The notes under the pieces were generated by a model that had not been told where the DNA came from, made no database searches, and saw nothing but the letters and a program-made list of their open reading frames with translations. DNA of 64,000 bases from Sapria himalayana. Taxonomy: Eukaryota > Streptophyta > Magnoliopsida > Malpighiales > Rafflesiaceae. A program made the translations under genes and the position numbers. Where the stretch lies: assembly GCA_029783825.1 (NCBI GenBank), contig JAREIK010003421.1, positions 388,802-452,801 of the forward strand, read 5' to 3'. Each line of letters begins with the position of its first letter. The stretch's first letter is position 1. This document shows positions 40,501-55,500 of this stretch, piece by piece.

Positions 40501-43500
40501 TATCTTGATATAATGACAAGTATCTTTATCAAATGATGATAGATCTCGGATTTGAGACTTATCAGAAATAATCTTTCTAGTTTTCAAAAATAAGCCTTTG
40601 ATATATTTATCTCGCACACATCTCACGCTAAGCATTGAGTACTACCTTTCATTGATAAAAAATATACATATTTCTCCATGGACAAGAAATATGCATATCA
40701 CATATATGTGATATGTATATGCATTTGAGTTGAAAGATTGATAACCATCTCATTTTTTTTATCAATGAAACTCAACATATATTAAAAAAAAAAACTCTCA
40801 ATAGATTATCATCATTGTATGAAAGAGAAAAGTATTGACTTTATTTGATAAGTCATTGATTGAAGTTCTCATTAATATTGGGTCAGTCTGCCAAAATTGA
40901 ATCCTCTATATATGGCAGTGTCCATCATCAAGGCCTCTATTGTGTCACTTTCCAATAGCTGTCACATTTAGACTAGCTCATTTAGGCACATGAACATCTT
41001 GAGTCCAAGAGTGACACAATTTACTCCAGAAAATAGGCTCAATGGATCTCTGTTTTAATGTTAATCTTCCATGTATTTTCTATCATTTACAAGTTTACTA
41101 CCATTATTACTATTACGTTTAGCACGAATAAAAGAAAGATTGAGAAATTTTCTTTAAATAAATCATAAGTAACTTGGTTGAAACTATCATTGAAAACCAA
41201 TTCAGATACTACTCATTCAACTTTGACATCTTTTTTTTTTTTTGCTTGTGCGTGATAATTCACAAATCTAAATTTTCATATTGATCATCTAAATATAAAG
41301 AACTCGCTGGAAGAGTTGATTTTCTCCATCAATTACGACAGAAATTTCAAGTAAATTCAAGTAATCATTTTTTACAATTTTGTCAAACTCAATATTCATA
41401 TCACAAATCCTTAGTTTTATATTATGATCACAAAAAAAATAAACTTGTAGAATCGAGAATAAACAATTTTATTTATTTGCTTCGTATGAATGAATTTTTA
41501 TATTAATATTACGATGATATGTATTATTTAACTACAAAAACACCTTATCAAAAACAATTTTATTAATAGGCATTATTTGAAAATCCTGAAAACTTATCAA
41601 AAAAAAAATTTAACTTATTAAAAAAATCATTATAAAATTCATATCTACATTGAAAACTTAAATCAAGATAGCACGTATGTTTTAATATGATAATATGTAT
41701 TTTTGCCCAAAGACGACAAGTCTCGGATTCAAGAATCATTAGACACAACATTTTTAATTTTTAAAGAAAATGTTGTCTAGATATTAACATCTCCCAAATA
41801 TCACTAAGCAACAATTTTATACACTACATATGACATCTAGTTTCTAACATTAATTCAATTAGACTTATCTTATATTACTCAAATCAACTCATACACAAAT
41901 GATATTGTTGAAAAAACTTTTGAAACAATGATACAAAGAACTAGATATGGTAGCTCATAGATCATTACTTGTTTTCCTACATTCTCTTGGTACATGTGAT
42001 CAAACATATTTTTTTAATATAATGTCCAATTGTGCGCCACTTCATTGATTATGTACTTATTCATCGCTAATGAAGGATTTTACAAATTCATCAACTTTTT
42101 CAAATATATATATATACATATATACATACACACACACACACACATATATATATAGGACAATTAATTGATCAAGAATGCTGTTTCTCTTGGACGAGCAAGA
42201 TCTGCATACACATGTATTTGTGTAAGTGTCACATGAGATGTCTCTATAGTATCTTACAGTCTATAGAATACTTAAAAATCATCATACAATGAATATGATG
42301 TCCAAAAGTTATTCTATCTCTCTATATATCTCTCTCTCTCTCTTTATATCTCTCTCTCTATATCTCCCCCCATCCCCCAAGAATCTGAAATGTAAATTCT
42401 GCACAAGTATTGAATTTTCCAAACACATTTTTTTAAATACTAGTTCTCCAAGGAGATTTGAGCTGCCCAGAGAAGCTGTATCAGAATTTCAAAAGAGATA
42501 AAGTTCTTTCTGACAAGATTCAGAATGATATATACTCATTATGCTGCCAATAAGCCACTGAACAGAATATGAAAAACTATTTTTGTTGCAGTCATATATT
42601 ATATATTGAGAAAAAAAAAATAGAAAATAACATGAAGGAAAGACACGTAATTCGGATACTATAATCGAATAGATCAAAACAAAAATTTACATTATATTCA
42701 AAACTAAATGTAATAGTTTAGAACTCAAAATTATACAGAATTTTAATTATAATATTATTACTTAAAAAAAATAAACATCTTCCTCAATCTTTTCTTATGA
42801 TGTGTATTTTTAATTCTAACATCCTAGAGAAAATTTATTTAATTTACATCCTAAGATTTTTGTGAGCACTTATTGTCCAAATCTTTCCACAAGGTTTGAT
42901 AAATAGATATTTTAAATTTTTTTATTTTTACTCTTTTATTATCTCATTTAAGCCTCCAACCAAGATGAAGTATTACCACTCAGTTATTTCTAAACTTGTT
43001 TAATCAATTTTTGAAATCTCTTTTCTTGAGTCATCACGTGTACCAACAAATATAAAACAAATTAATTTTAGAGGAGTATCACACCGCTTCTATCTAAATG
43101 AGATAATAGCTCCTAAGCATGTACCAATTACAACTCATGATGAGTTAGAAAATAGGAAACTTAATAACTCAATATTTCAAATCTATTATAGTAAAATGAA
43201 ACATACACAACTTATTCATAACAAAATAAATCCTTTTGACGAGTCACAAAAACTTGTAATAAATTCATCTTATTTAAATCTTCCAATTATTATCCTAATA
43301 AAATAAATTAATTATACTTAATATTATAATAAGTTTTATCACTCTTATATTTTTTTATCTATTTTAATATTTTTCCTTATAGTATTAATATTCACAAATC
43401 TCTTTATGAGATAATATCTTAGAGAGAATAACACTAGATCTCATCTTTAACTTTTTTTTATTATTCTAATGAAAATTGAGAACTAGTAACTCAATTTTTT

Positions 43501-46500
43501 AGAAAGATTTATTAATAATTACAAATAGATATTTATTTTGAAAATTAATCGCAATAGAAATTGAATTTCTTGAAGGTGAATCTTGTTACAAAAAGAGTTA
43601 CTCCAGCTTTTAAAGTTAATTATTATGATATTTTTTTTCTCCAATAACCAAATTAATCCCAATTATAATATTAATATCACTTGCAGCTTCCCAAAGAATA
43701 ATATATCAGTTAAACATAAAAAATATTTTTTTACGATTACATTAAAAAAATATTAACCTAATTTTTTAGCCCAAACAAAATATTCATACATGATTTAGAG
43801 ATTACAAAAGATCTTTTTCTCATAAGACAAAAATAGAAATGTCAAATAAGTCTGCCGAACAAGAATGACTTGCTTTTGGTGACCCAGTCAAGCCATCGTG
43901 TCATGTCAAACAAAGTGCACGTTGAGTGCCTTAGTCATGTCATGCCGGACACAGCATGATTTGGATGCACGAATCATGCAGTGTCAGAAACACCACAAAT
44001 TGAGTGCCTGAGCCATGCCGTGTCAGAACACCACAAATTGATTGCCCGAGCCATGTCGTGTCAGAAACAGCACAAATTGAGTGCCCAAGCCATGCCGTGT
44101 CGGCCACGACACAAGTTGAGTGCACAAACCATGTCGTGCTGACATGGTAATATGGTAGGTCAGCGTCAACCCGGCACAGCCTAATGGGTCACCTTTTTGA
44201 ACCATGCATGATGGTCATGCTGGGTTTGGTCGATAGTGGCATGACACTGCCATTGTCAGACACAACTGAGGTGTCAAACGAGATGTGTTGGGCCGGGCCG
44301 GCCCTTTTTTTTTGAGCACGCCCATGCTTTCGTGCCGGGCCAGGCAAGGCAAGGTACAGTAACCTTACCGTGCCTAGCCCGGCACGGTTTATCAAAGCCA
44401 GGCCAACACGGTTTATCAAAGCCAGGCTTGCACGGCCCCCCGGTAAAAGTGTCGTGCCAGGTCAAGCCCGTACGGGCCTGGTTAAATAAAAAATAATTTT
44501 TTTAAAAAAAAATGTTAGAGTATTGTATTAAACTTTATATATAATATATATTATATTATATATAGATATTGTATAAAATATTAAATTTATAACTTAAAAA
44601 TTATTAAACATTTAATTAACTAAAAGTTTAAATTTTTTTATTACAAATTTAATAAATTACAAAGTTTAAAATTTAAATTGATAACTTGAAAATTATTAAA
44701 AATTTATAACTTGAAAATATTAATAAAGTTTTAATTTTTTTTATTAATTGTTAATAAATTTAGATTATAATTTATTAAAATTAAATTAGAGTTTTAATTT
44801 TTAAATAAAAATTTTAAATACAAAAATAAATTAAACCAAAAATTTCATTAAAAAAATTACAAAGTCACAAAAACAAAAACAAATCAAATGTCCAATCGGC
44901 TAAAATACCGAACCAAAGCAAATACAAATTACAACGTAATGTTAAAAAAACATATAATCAATAAAAAATAAAAAATAAAACATTGAAATCAAAAAACAAA
45001 ATCAAGTATAAATCATGAAATTCATCAACTGTATCCATGATTGTGAGGCATAAAAAATAAAAATCAAGTGGCAATGACAAATAAAATGTAGCGTGGCGTG
45101 GCATTGACAACTGGTGTCTGGCAACGGGAAGAAAAAATTGGCAACCACGTCAATCGTCAATCAGCATATCATGAGCATCATCAACCACAATATCAAGATC
45201 ACTATCATATAGATCATCATCATCAACAATCAACTCCACTTTCGCAGCAGATGCAGTCCATGTCCTAGCTCCAGTACGATCCTAGATGTTAAACCTCGAA
45301 TCCTCTCAATCCTTCAAATAGACCAAGGCGTCAACAATATTTAGATGTAATCTCGATCTTCTATCCGGAATCACGTTCACTGCAACAGAAAAAATAGACT
45401 TCGATGGTACACTAAACACCAGAGGAGTCAGTAGATCATGTGTCATCCTAGATAGCACAAGAAAGGTTGACTCATATGATTTTCACCACTTGAATATATC
45501 AAGATTCTTAGTATCAGAATGTGATAAAATTGAGCAGTAATCGATATCTAAGTGCCGAGAAAGCTCGCTCCTATGTGATGGTCTACCCCGTCATTTTTCC
45601 CTCGCCAACTGAATGGAAAAATCATTATCTACGAAGAAGATATCCATGTCCGTAATCACGGTCTCACTACTACTACCACTATACCTAGTATCATAGTATT
45701 TGAAAAGATCAATCAACTTTTCATGAATGAACCCTTCATGTGGGTCTTCCAGGTTCATACACGAGAAAATATAAGTCAGAATGTTATCTACCCCTTCCAC
45801 CTTAATCCTATGATCCATGCATGCAGCGAGACAATAAAGAGATGAAATGGTAGACCAGTACTTTAAGTACTTGATTTCTATCTCTGCAACCATATGGCTA
45901 AGTATCGGGTCAGCTCGATAATTCCTAAACATACTACTAATGTTGCATATGCCCAGTAATATCATCAATAATAAGTTTGTCACTCTTACTATTGACATAG
46001 TCGGATATCACGTGTTCGTATCCAACACATGACTCCAACATCAAGTACGTGTAATTCCAATGGTATCTCACATCTGATTGGAATTTTTTCTTCTTAAGAT
46101 TCGCAGACAAACAGAGACTAACAAACTCTTATTGTCTGCTAGGATGAATATGACTAACAGTATTTTATTTTTCTAACAGTGAATTTGCATAGTGGCCGGT
46201 GCGACATGCATAAGATGATTCATCATGATTTGTCCAGATATCGGACATCACGGATACCACTCTACTATATGTCATAAATTCATTAATTATTTTTTATTTT
46301 TCTAGCTTATACAATTTTAGTTTGTCATTCTTAGATGTGGACCTAGGAATCCTACGATAAGTATGCTGAAAATATGTCTGCATGATACGCACTACCCTTG
46401 GATCTTCCAAAAATCTGATGGGAAGACCCATCAGTGTGATAAGTCTGATCATGCATTTCCTACCTAACTCACTGGGGTATATGAAAGTAATAAACTTTGA

Positions 46501-49500
46501 AACTGAACTGGATCCAATCTCAAAAAATACAGTGCTAAGTTGGGTTTACCTAGGATCTAATGCATCATGTTTTTTGATGCATAATTCGGGAAACCTATTA
46601 AAGTGCCCAGTCCCAAACAAACTCTTACAAGTTAAATTTCTCATATAATATTTGTACTGTTATTTTTTCTTCCTCACCCCTAACATTTTTTTGTTTTATT
46701 ATATTAAAATAAGTCCAAACTACAGAAGTCATCCTATTTTTTTGTTTTTTAGAAGTTTAGGTTGAGATGACTGGAGAAACTAAAATTTCAGCAATCTCAG
46801 ACCTATATATAAGATTTTTATTTTTTAAATTTAAATATATTTCATTAGTATTAATCATTTTTTAAAATTTTTGTTAAACAAGAGGTAGAGCCTAGATGAT
46901 AAATTTTAGATTTTAGGATTAGAGAGAGAGATTATAGAGAGAGAGAAAGTAAGTAAATAAAGAAACTTAAAATACCCGGTAAAGTAATGAGGTAGATCAC
47001 GTGCATGTTGCACCACAATCTAATTCAAAATTTCAAACTCAAGTTGAGAGTCTCGAAAAGCCGAGCCGAATAACAAAATCTCGAGTCCCGAGAGAGAGAG
47101 GGACAATAATTTTGAAAGAGTGAGAATGTGAGATTTGAGAATAAATATTTATGAAAAACTATTATAAAGAGATGGGAGAGATTTTATTGATTAAAAGAAA
47201 TAATTTTAAAAAAAAAGTATTTTTTGTTTTTTTTAATTTTTTATTGAATTTTAGGGGACTGAATCATGAGGGCCGTCGAATTATGCCCCCTAGCCTTTGG
47301 AGGTAAAATCCAATGAATGATTTTCAAATTTTTTTAACCGTTGGGGGGGAGGGGATTTGGGTCGGGCGGGACCATAAGTCGGGTCGTATTGGACCGGTGC
47401 TCCGCGTGTTTTCCATATCCGCACCCTACTGTGGCGCGGCGATGGGGATTCGAGTGGGAATGGGGACTAGGGAAGGGAATGTGGGTCGTGGGTTTGCGGA
47501 ACATGACCCGTGCCCGCGGGCCATGCCATGGGCCAGCGAACCATGCTGGGTCAGTCACGGCACGAGGCCAGGTTGGCCTCGGCATGGCATGGCACGATAG
47601 GTGTCGTGGCCGGGCACGGCACGGGCCCAGAAAATTCCCGTGTCGGGCCGGCTCAAGCACGGCCGAATCGTGCTTGCCTCGTGCCGGACCAGCCTGACCT
47701 GACCTGGTTGACACCTCCAGACACGCCATCCACCACCATAGCATCATCATCCCAAAGCCCCACCTCAAGCCACACCGGCAATGACCCCACAAGCCCACCC
47801 ACTAGCCTGGGCAGTTACATTGCATTGACAGTGTAACACTATGAGTTGTGGGAGTGGGATTGCCAAAGCCAAGTGCCACATTGTTATTATTGCACAGTTG
47901 CGGTGGACATTGACATTGAACCGACGCTATGAGGTACAGTGTTGGCCCTGGTGCCACTATGGCACCAGCTTTTATTTTTAAGTTTACATTTTTTTAATAA
48001 ATTTGTAATTTTTAAAAATTTAAATATCAAAATTAAACTATAATATACTATAAATTAAAATAAATAAAAATCATAACAAAATAAAAAATTATATGTCACT
48101 TTCAACCCATGCATCACAGTACCATATGGAAAAAAATAATAATAAATGAAAACTTAAAAATAAACAATAAAATCAAAAAATCAACAAAAAAAATATGTAT
48201 CACACACCACACTAATCATCTAATTTTTTACGATCTATATGTATCTATAGTATAGTTCGAATTATCATGTTTGATTCTAAAGCTAAAACTAGTAGTAGCC
48301 TTAATATATTCGATATCGCATGATAATATACTAGATCTCTTATCTAAAATAAAATTCACAACCACAAAAAAAAATTTCGATATTATGTTAGACATCGGAA
48401 GGGTAAGTAAATCACATGTCATTTTAGATAGTACGGGATATATTAATTTATTTGATTTTTATATATACTAGATCTCTTATCTAAAATAAAATTCACAACC
48501 ACAAAAAAAAGATTTTGGTATTATGTTAGACATCGGAAGGGTAAGTAAATCACATGTCATTTTAGATAGCACGGGATATATTAATTCATTTGATTTTTAT
48601 TAACTTAATAAATCTAAATTCTTATAATCATCATATGATTGAATGAATAAATAATTAATATCTAGGTATCAAAATAATTCGCTTCTATTTAGTAAACTAT
48701 CATATTATTTATTCTTAGCTAACTGAATTAAAAAGTTATTATCTCCATAATTTAGATACAATGTTCATATTCAAACTTCGAAGTCTTACTATAATTATTA
48801 TAACTAGTACCGTAATATATAAATATATTATATAACTTTTCATCAATCTAACCAATTGATTCTTCTGATTGGTTCATGCAAAACGATATGCAATTTAATA
48901 TATTTTCTATCATTATTATATTAATCTTAAGATCCATATAAACAACCAAATAATAAAAAATAGAATAGAAAACTAATATTTTTAATATTTAATTTTATTT
49001 TAACAATTATGACATTAAAATCAAGATGTCCTTTATTTAGATAAATATGCTTAAGTGATAAAGTATATACATACGAACATATATTTGTAATATTATAAAA
49101 AATTTTAAGAATTTTAAAAATAAAATTTATCTTTCAATATAAATCATCAATAATAAATTTATCACTTTTATTATTAATATACTCTTAAATCATCAATAAT
49201 ATGATGAATATATATTCATCATATTATAGTCAACACAAGACTCTAACATATATATAAATATAATTTCAATGATATCTAATATTCATTTGAAATTTTTTAG
49301 AATTGCTAACTAATATAAAGTGTGAAACTCTTATTAAATGTTGAGTCCTACGGTATTTTAATAAATTTCTTATATTTTCTTATGTGAAAAAAAATATTTT
49401 TCATTTCTACTTGCATTAATAAGTTAAATATGTAACACATATATCTAACATGAAAAATAATATTAAAAAGTTTGTCTTTAATAATTTTAACAAATATATA

Positions 49501-52500
49501 AATAGCAATACCATCATTTAAAACACTTTCAAATATGATACTAAAAATTTTATTTTAAATATTTTATTCCCTAAAAATTATCATCAAATACTCATATATG
49601 ACAAAATCATCACGAAAATTAAAAATCTGAAAAAATTCTAAAATTTTTACTTAAAATCAATATAATGAGTAATAAGACATACGAATAAAGTATCATAACA
49701 ACTAGTTCAAATATCAGATATCAAGGATACCACTCCACTTTGTTTGCTAAATTTATTAATTACTATTTAATTTTCTGATTTAAAATATTTTATGATGTTC
49801 TTCTTACTGATATGCATATGAATTCTACAATAATCAAGTTGAAAATATGTTTGCATTACATTAATTACTTTAGAACCCTCTAAAAATCTAATTTAAAAAC
49901 TCATGCTAATAATAAATTTTATTATTTTTCCTTCCAATTCATTGCAGTAAATAAAGAGAATCAATTAATCTAAAATTGATTCAACTTTAATCTCAATTAA
50001 ATTAAGTTTGCTTAAAATTTAATATATCAAATTTTTTAATATATTGATCAACATATCTCTTAAGTTGACTGATATCACCGGTACTACTATATATATTTTT
50101 TTTATGATATATATTATGTTAAATCATCTTTAATAAGCCTAGTATTTTTATTTTTAACTAAGTCAAAATATATCTATACTAATAAAATTTATCTAATTTT
50201 AAATTTATTGGCAACTGAGTCTAAACATAAAAAAAAATCTAATTTTGATCTCGAACCTTTCAATCAAATCATCGTTATTATTTATGTATAGTTCTAATTA
50301 AATTTAATCAAATTCATTATTTTCTAATTTATGATACTCAATTAAAAATTATAATAAAGATGTATTTTTTAATTTGTTAATAGTTATTTTAATTTATTTA
50401 TTAATATAACAATTATTTTAAAAATTAATTCTAACATAAATGCAATATATAACTTTATTATGTATACAACAAACACTTTGAATACTCCACCTAATTTTTT
50501 CGCACTTTGTAATCGATGGTCATCACCAAACTAATATCAATGCTCCACAATATTTAAATTACAAATTAATATAATAAATTGGCACAAGATGCTCAATTTT
50601 AGAGTGGGGAGATTAGAGAAATTTATAGATAAATTATTAAAAAATATATATATCAATATATTAGAAATATTTTTTAATTAAAAAAATATTTTTTTATTTT
50701 TTTAATATTAATTAGGACAAAAAATCAATAGCAATCAGATTTCTACAATTGAGCCATTGGATCCAATACAAATGCTCAAATATTTCTTGAATTTTCTTAT
50801 TTTTTTTATTAAACCCAACAACACGGAGATATGTCAATGCATGTCGATGTCCTATAAGGGCGCCCGAATGATCGAATGCAAACAAGGTCTAGCCTCATAT
50901 CATACACGGCATCAAATTTTTTTAAAAAAAAAATTACAATGTCTTGGGCAGGCACAACTATGGTATAAGCATGAATATTGATCATTCTGTGCTAGGCCAA
51001 GTACAACTGAATTGGATCATATCTCATGTCATGCCAAGGCCAACAGGCTCACTTGAAAACTCTAGACTTTAATAATCCACAAGAGCATGATTTATCAAAT
51101 TTATAAACATGATACTCACATTTGATTTGCACATATGTACTATAAATTTTCATTATTTTACTAGAGTTCACATAATTAGTTTATTTTATTAATTATATAT
51201 AAGAATATTATTTTTATTTCATAAGATAACAAGTTAAAATTATTCAACTCATTAAATGAAATACTTTCTGTCACAAATTCAAACAAATATATTAGAGATT
51301 ATTTGGTTGTATTTGTGTTGTGACATATGATATATATTTATTAAGTCAAATATTGATGTCTTATCTCATGTGGACTCTCCAATTAACTCAACTACAAACA
51401 AGTATTGAGAAAATTAAAAAAAATAATCATCTAATTTTTATTGGATAAAATATAATTTTTTGTAAATATAACTAATTATTTCTTAATTTTTTCATAATAT
51501 GCTCACTTTAATATTCATATACTTATGATGCAAAAAGAAATTTATTTGATATTTTATTTGGTGACCATGGTCATCGTCAATTAGTTAAATATTCATATTT
51601 TCATTGGACATTTTGCACAAAGATAAGTTTTATCATATGATACAGTACCTTTCTCGAATAAAATCTTCTCCTAAAATAATATGAGATAAACAATCTCTAA
51701 ATTTAGTGCAAACATTGAGCACATAATGATAATCACACCTGCCTGTAAAATTTTTTAGATGAAACATCTATTTGAGAAAATAAAATTTAAAATTAGTTTT
51801 ACTATTCTCCACTAATAATAATTAGCCAATGAATTATATAGTATTTAATTCAATATTTCACAAATTAATAAAACACAGAGATAAATTATTTTTTTCCCAA
51901 AAAAAAAATTAAAAATATATTAATAACTTATACTCCATCAATATATTAGCTTACTGATTATATGATCATATTTATGAAAATCATGAAAAAACATCAGCAT
52001 AATTTTCTTTTCTACATATTAGATATTATATATACTTATACGCATAACCTTGCAGAGGTTATTATAGTTTCTTCATTTTCTTTTTTCTTTTTTTTTTTTT
52101 TGCATTGCATTCTTATGATTAGACCATCTAATATGTAAGTTGCCTCAAATAGTTATTATTATAATATAGAAATATATAATGGAGCACACATGATTTTTAT
52201 TGAGCTTACAAAAATATGACAATATAATACGCACACACACTCACTCACTCATATATATAGACAACACACCACCCACTCTAGCTTACAGAAACCCAAGCTC
52301 TTGTGAGCACTACTATATACTAAAAAAATATAATATACAAAATAATACATGAATTATATATATAATTCACAAATTAATTCAGATTTACTAATTTTTCATA
52401 TAAATCACTTCTTTTCCTAAAAGTGTATCTAATAATCAAGAAAAAGAAAACATAATAAAAAGCATGCAGAATATATATAGCACCAATAATTGTTATATAT

Positions 52501-55500
52501 CAAATAATTTATCTAATATGTTATATTTATTAATTTCATGGAGTCAATAGAATATCCCCTAAATCAAATAATTCATTACTTAATAAGTTATTTAAACATA
52601 AAACGAATGATAGCCGAACTGCTACTTTACATAAAACCGACTGCATGATAATTCTGCTAATTCGACGGAAACACCAAACACAGACCTTTTTATCTTTGTA
52701 GTATTCATCTTTCCAGCATGAGTCTGGTAGAGAATTATCCAAATGAAAGATGCTCACCTGTGAATAAAATAAAATAGAATCATTCCTCAGAAACAACATA
52801 AAGAATGGGTTTGACATAGCTTACAGTTCCAGAAAAGTAAGTGAGAAACGATAACAAAATCCCATTTGTAAGGGCTGACAGAACACGAGCATTGACCAAC
52901 ATCCCAGGAATGAGAAGATCAAAAGAAAGGCCCTTGACGTTCTTAATCTGGAAACACAAAAAAAAAAGTGAAAGTTTAGAGAAACAAGATACATAATGGA
53001 AGTTCACAGAATTAATCATAAACAGTAATAGCAATTGCTTACCACACTGTTAGCTAGTGCATCTGGGTCAGCACTCACAAAGACCACTTTTCGAATCTTA
53101 TCGATCCTTCGAACCACTCCTTGCAAAAACTGTCCGATTCTCATTTCAGTCTCCTTGCATTCTGCAGCCACCCAGATCTTTGACCATGAGAAAAAAAAAA
53201 TCATACCTAATACACAATACTTCTACTTCGCACGAGACCTAGCAGAGATTAATATGCAAATTACCTCATTCTAACAAATCAAAGAGAGTGTGTCTGATAA
53301 GTCTCAAACTTGACACATATCACCCTTGAACGAAAATACTTATCATTGCCCAAAAAGACCATTTTTACTATTGAGAAAACTACATGACATGGTATTGGTG
53401 GAATATGATTTGTTTCATCTTAATGTAATTTAACTAGAACAATCATGTTAAGAGACTGCGACTACACAATGATAGAAAAATTAGGCTGCAAGAAAAAAGC
53501 AAATAACAATCACATGATTGAAAAAAGATCTGTAAAAGCAAATAACCATCAAATTTCAACTCGAGAGAAAAGAGATGTTGGAATTGAAGATTACCTGCTT
53601 GGTTGTTCTTTGGCAAGAAGCCCACAAAAGACGACAACCCGAAATGCAGAATGTAACCATGGTCTTCGATGCTTTTCACGTATGCATTAAGTGTCTGCCA
53701 TCATGGTCACAGAGTGTAAATTAAAAAGGAACAAATATATAACAAAACATTATCACATGTATGCATCAAACTTGTTATATTATTATTTTAATAAAATTAA
53801 TTATTTCCAACAAAAGAAGATGAAAAAAAAAGCACAATAGATTTCATCGTTTACATAAAATTAAAAAAAAAATACAAAAAATCCACAGTTTGCATATATA
53901 TGACAGCAAATCATTTCAGTGTTTTCCTCAATGGGAACCACAATTTAACAGTCTCATCTCTCTTGCGACAACAATGCTAGACATGCCAAGCTTTAACCAC
54001 CAAAACCGAAAAAATAAATATTATAATTGTTGAAAGAAAATCATAACCTTATCTCCAAGACTAATTAAATAACAATAAATCACCAAAGAATGAATCAATC
54101 TCCTCAAGTAACCAATATCATAATTTTCTAGTTGACTTCTACGTTCAATCTAATAATAATTATCTAACTACTATTTTTCCAAGCGAAGTTACCTCTAATA
54201 AAATACAAAAAATTATGATATATTTATACTAAATAATTATTGTGGCCCAACTAAAATCTATATACTCAATTACTTGAATTCATCTATGATAACCGAAAAA
54301 AAAAACAAGAATATATAATTTATTCACAATTTTGCGAATAAAAATGACAACCACAAATAAATCTAAGAAATCTAAAAATAATAAATTATTTTGACAAAAC
54401 TAGTCATATTATGTCTCATCACTATCCATTAATTAAATTTTACTATGATTCTATTATATTTTATTCAATTAAAATATCCTATATAATCCATGCTGATAGA
54501 AGTAAAAGTAATTAAAAAAAATATTATGAAATTCAAAAGCGATAATACCAAAAAAAAAACTAACTAAATCACCATCCTCATCAAAACATAAAACCTTTAT
54601 GATTGATCCACACGTATTGGATCATCACATCCAGCTAATAAATCACCAACCTGTGAGAAGATATAAGAGAGAAGGGTTTTGACTGCAAATATCTGGCTAG
54701 TAGAGAAAAGATATCAAAATAATCGATTGCATAGGTCTTAACAGATTTCTAACCACGCGTCTTCACGATCATCAATTATTTGTATCTCACAATAAACCCT
54801 CCAAATTTTGAGATATAAATTCTTTTAAGTCTTTTTAAGAGTAAAACACATATTATTCAGCATCTCTTACCATATTTTTAATAATAAAGAAATTAAGAGA
54901 TGAAAACTAAAATCTTACAACTATAAAGTAAAAATAAGAAACTAACATAAGTAGCATCAAGATTAGTATTTGACAGTATCTTAAAAATAAGATAGAGTTT
55001 AAAACTTCATTTTTTTTTTCATAAAACAATTTTTAAAGATACAAGTCAGCATTCTTCACTAAATTAGCTAGCAACAAAGGAGACTATGCCATAGACTAAT
55101 GCAAGCAATCATGTCGTGTACAATTTGAATCACACATAAATTAGAATAGTAATATTTATCTTATCTTTCTCACTGTAGTAGTCATCAATCCCCAGGGTGT
55201 ATCATGTTTGAACATGATTAGATATTATGTATGTGTGTATCTCACCATAAACTTAATTCCGTCTTCACTTAAAATTCAAGCCCTCAACACTATGTATCTA
55301 TCTCGTAAAGTTGACAAATAAAGAATTTTCATTTTTAAAAACTCAATAATTTAACAAGTTATCTAAGAAAGTTTTATGTAGTGGACATTTCTTGGCATTT
55401 TACTTTGTAGCTCAAAAATTAAGTGATAATATTGCATACATAAACTATACCTGACAAATATAATGGAAATTCTAGGTTTCAAACTCTCCCACAATTAGCA

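Larger units (their letters stand above)
43834..51064 (-). mobile_element. Outer hAT element D, interrupted by hAT C
   Basis: The left end is tagaaatgtcaaataagtct and the right end, in reverse complement, is tagagttttcaagtgagcc, both decayed forms of the hAT terminus. Without the nested element C it would be about 3.8 kb. Left subterminal tandem repeats and a minus-strand transposase relic belong to it. Flanks gacaaaaa and gactttaa match only in part. Its greater decay agrees with its being older than C. Confidence 0.55.

Noticed and set aside
47313..47836. Open frames on both strands
   Set aside because: They overlap the GC-rich subterminal zone of hAT C and are mirror images of its repeats.
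52536..52685. Continuation of RRP5 exon 7 into [14 protein letters not shown]
   Set aside because: Similarity to RRP5 stops at KDKK. A GT donor lies exactly there, and the expected VNARILF resumes at 39299 in phase.
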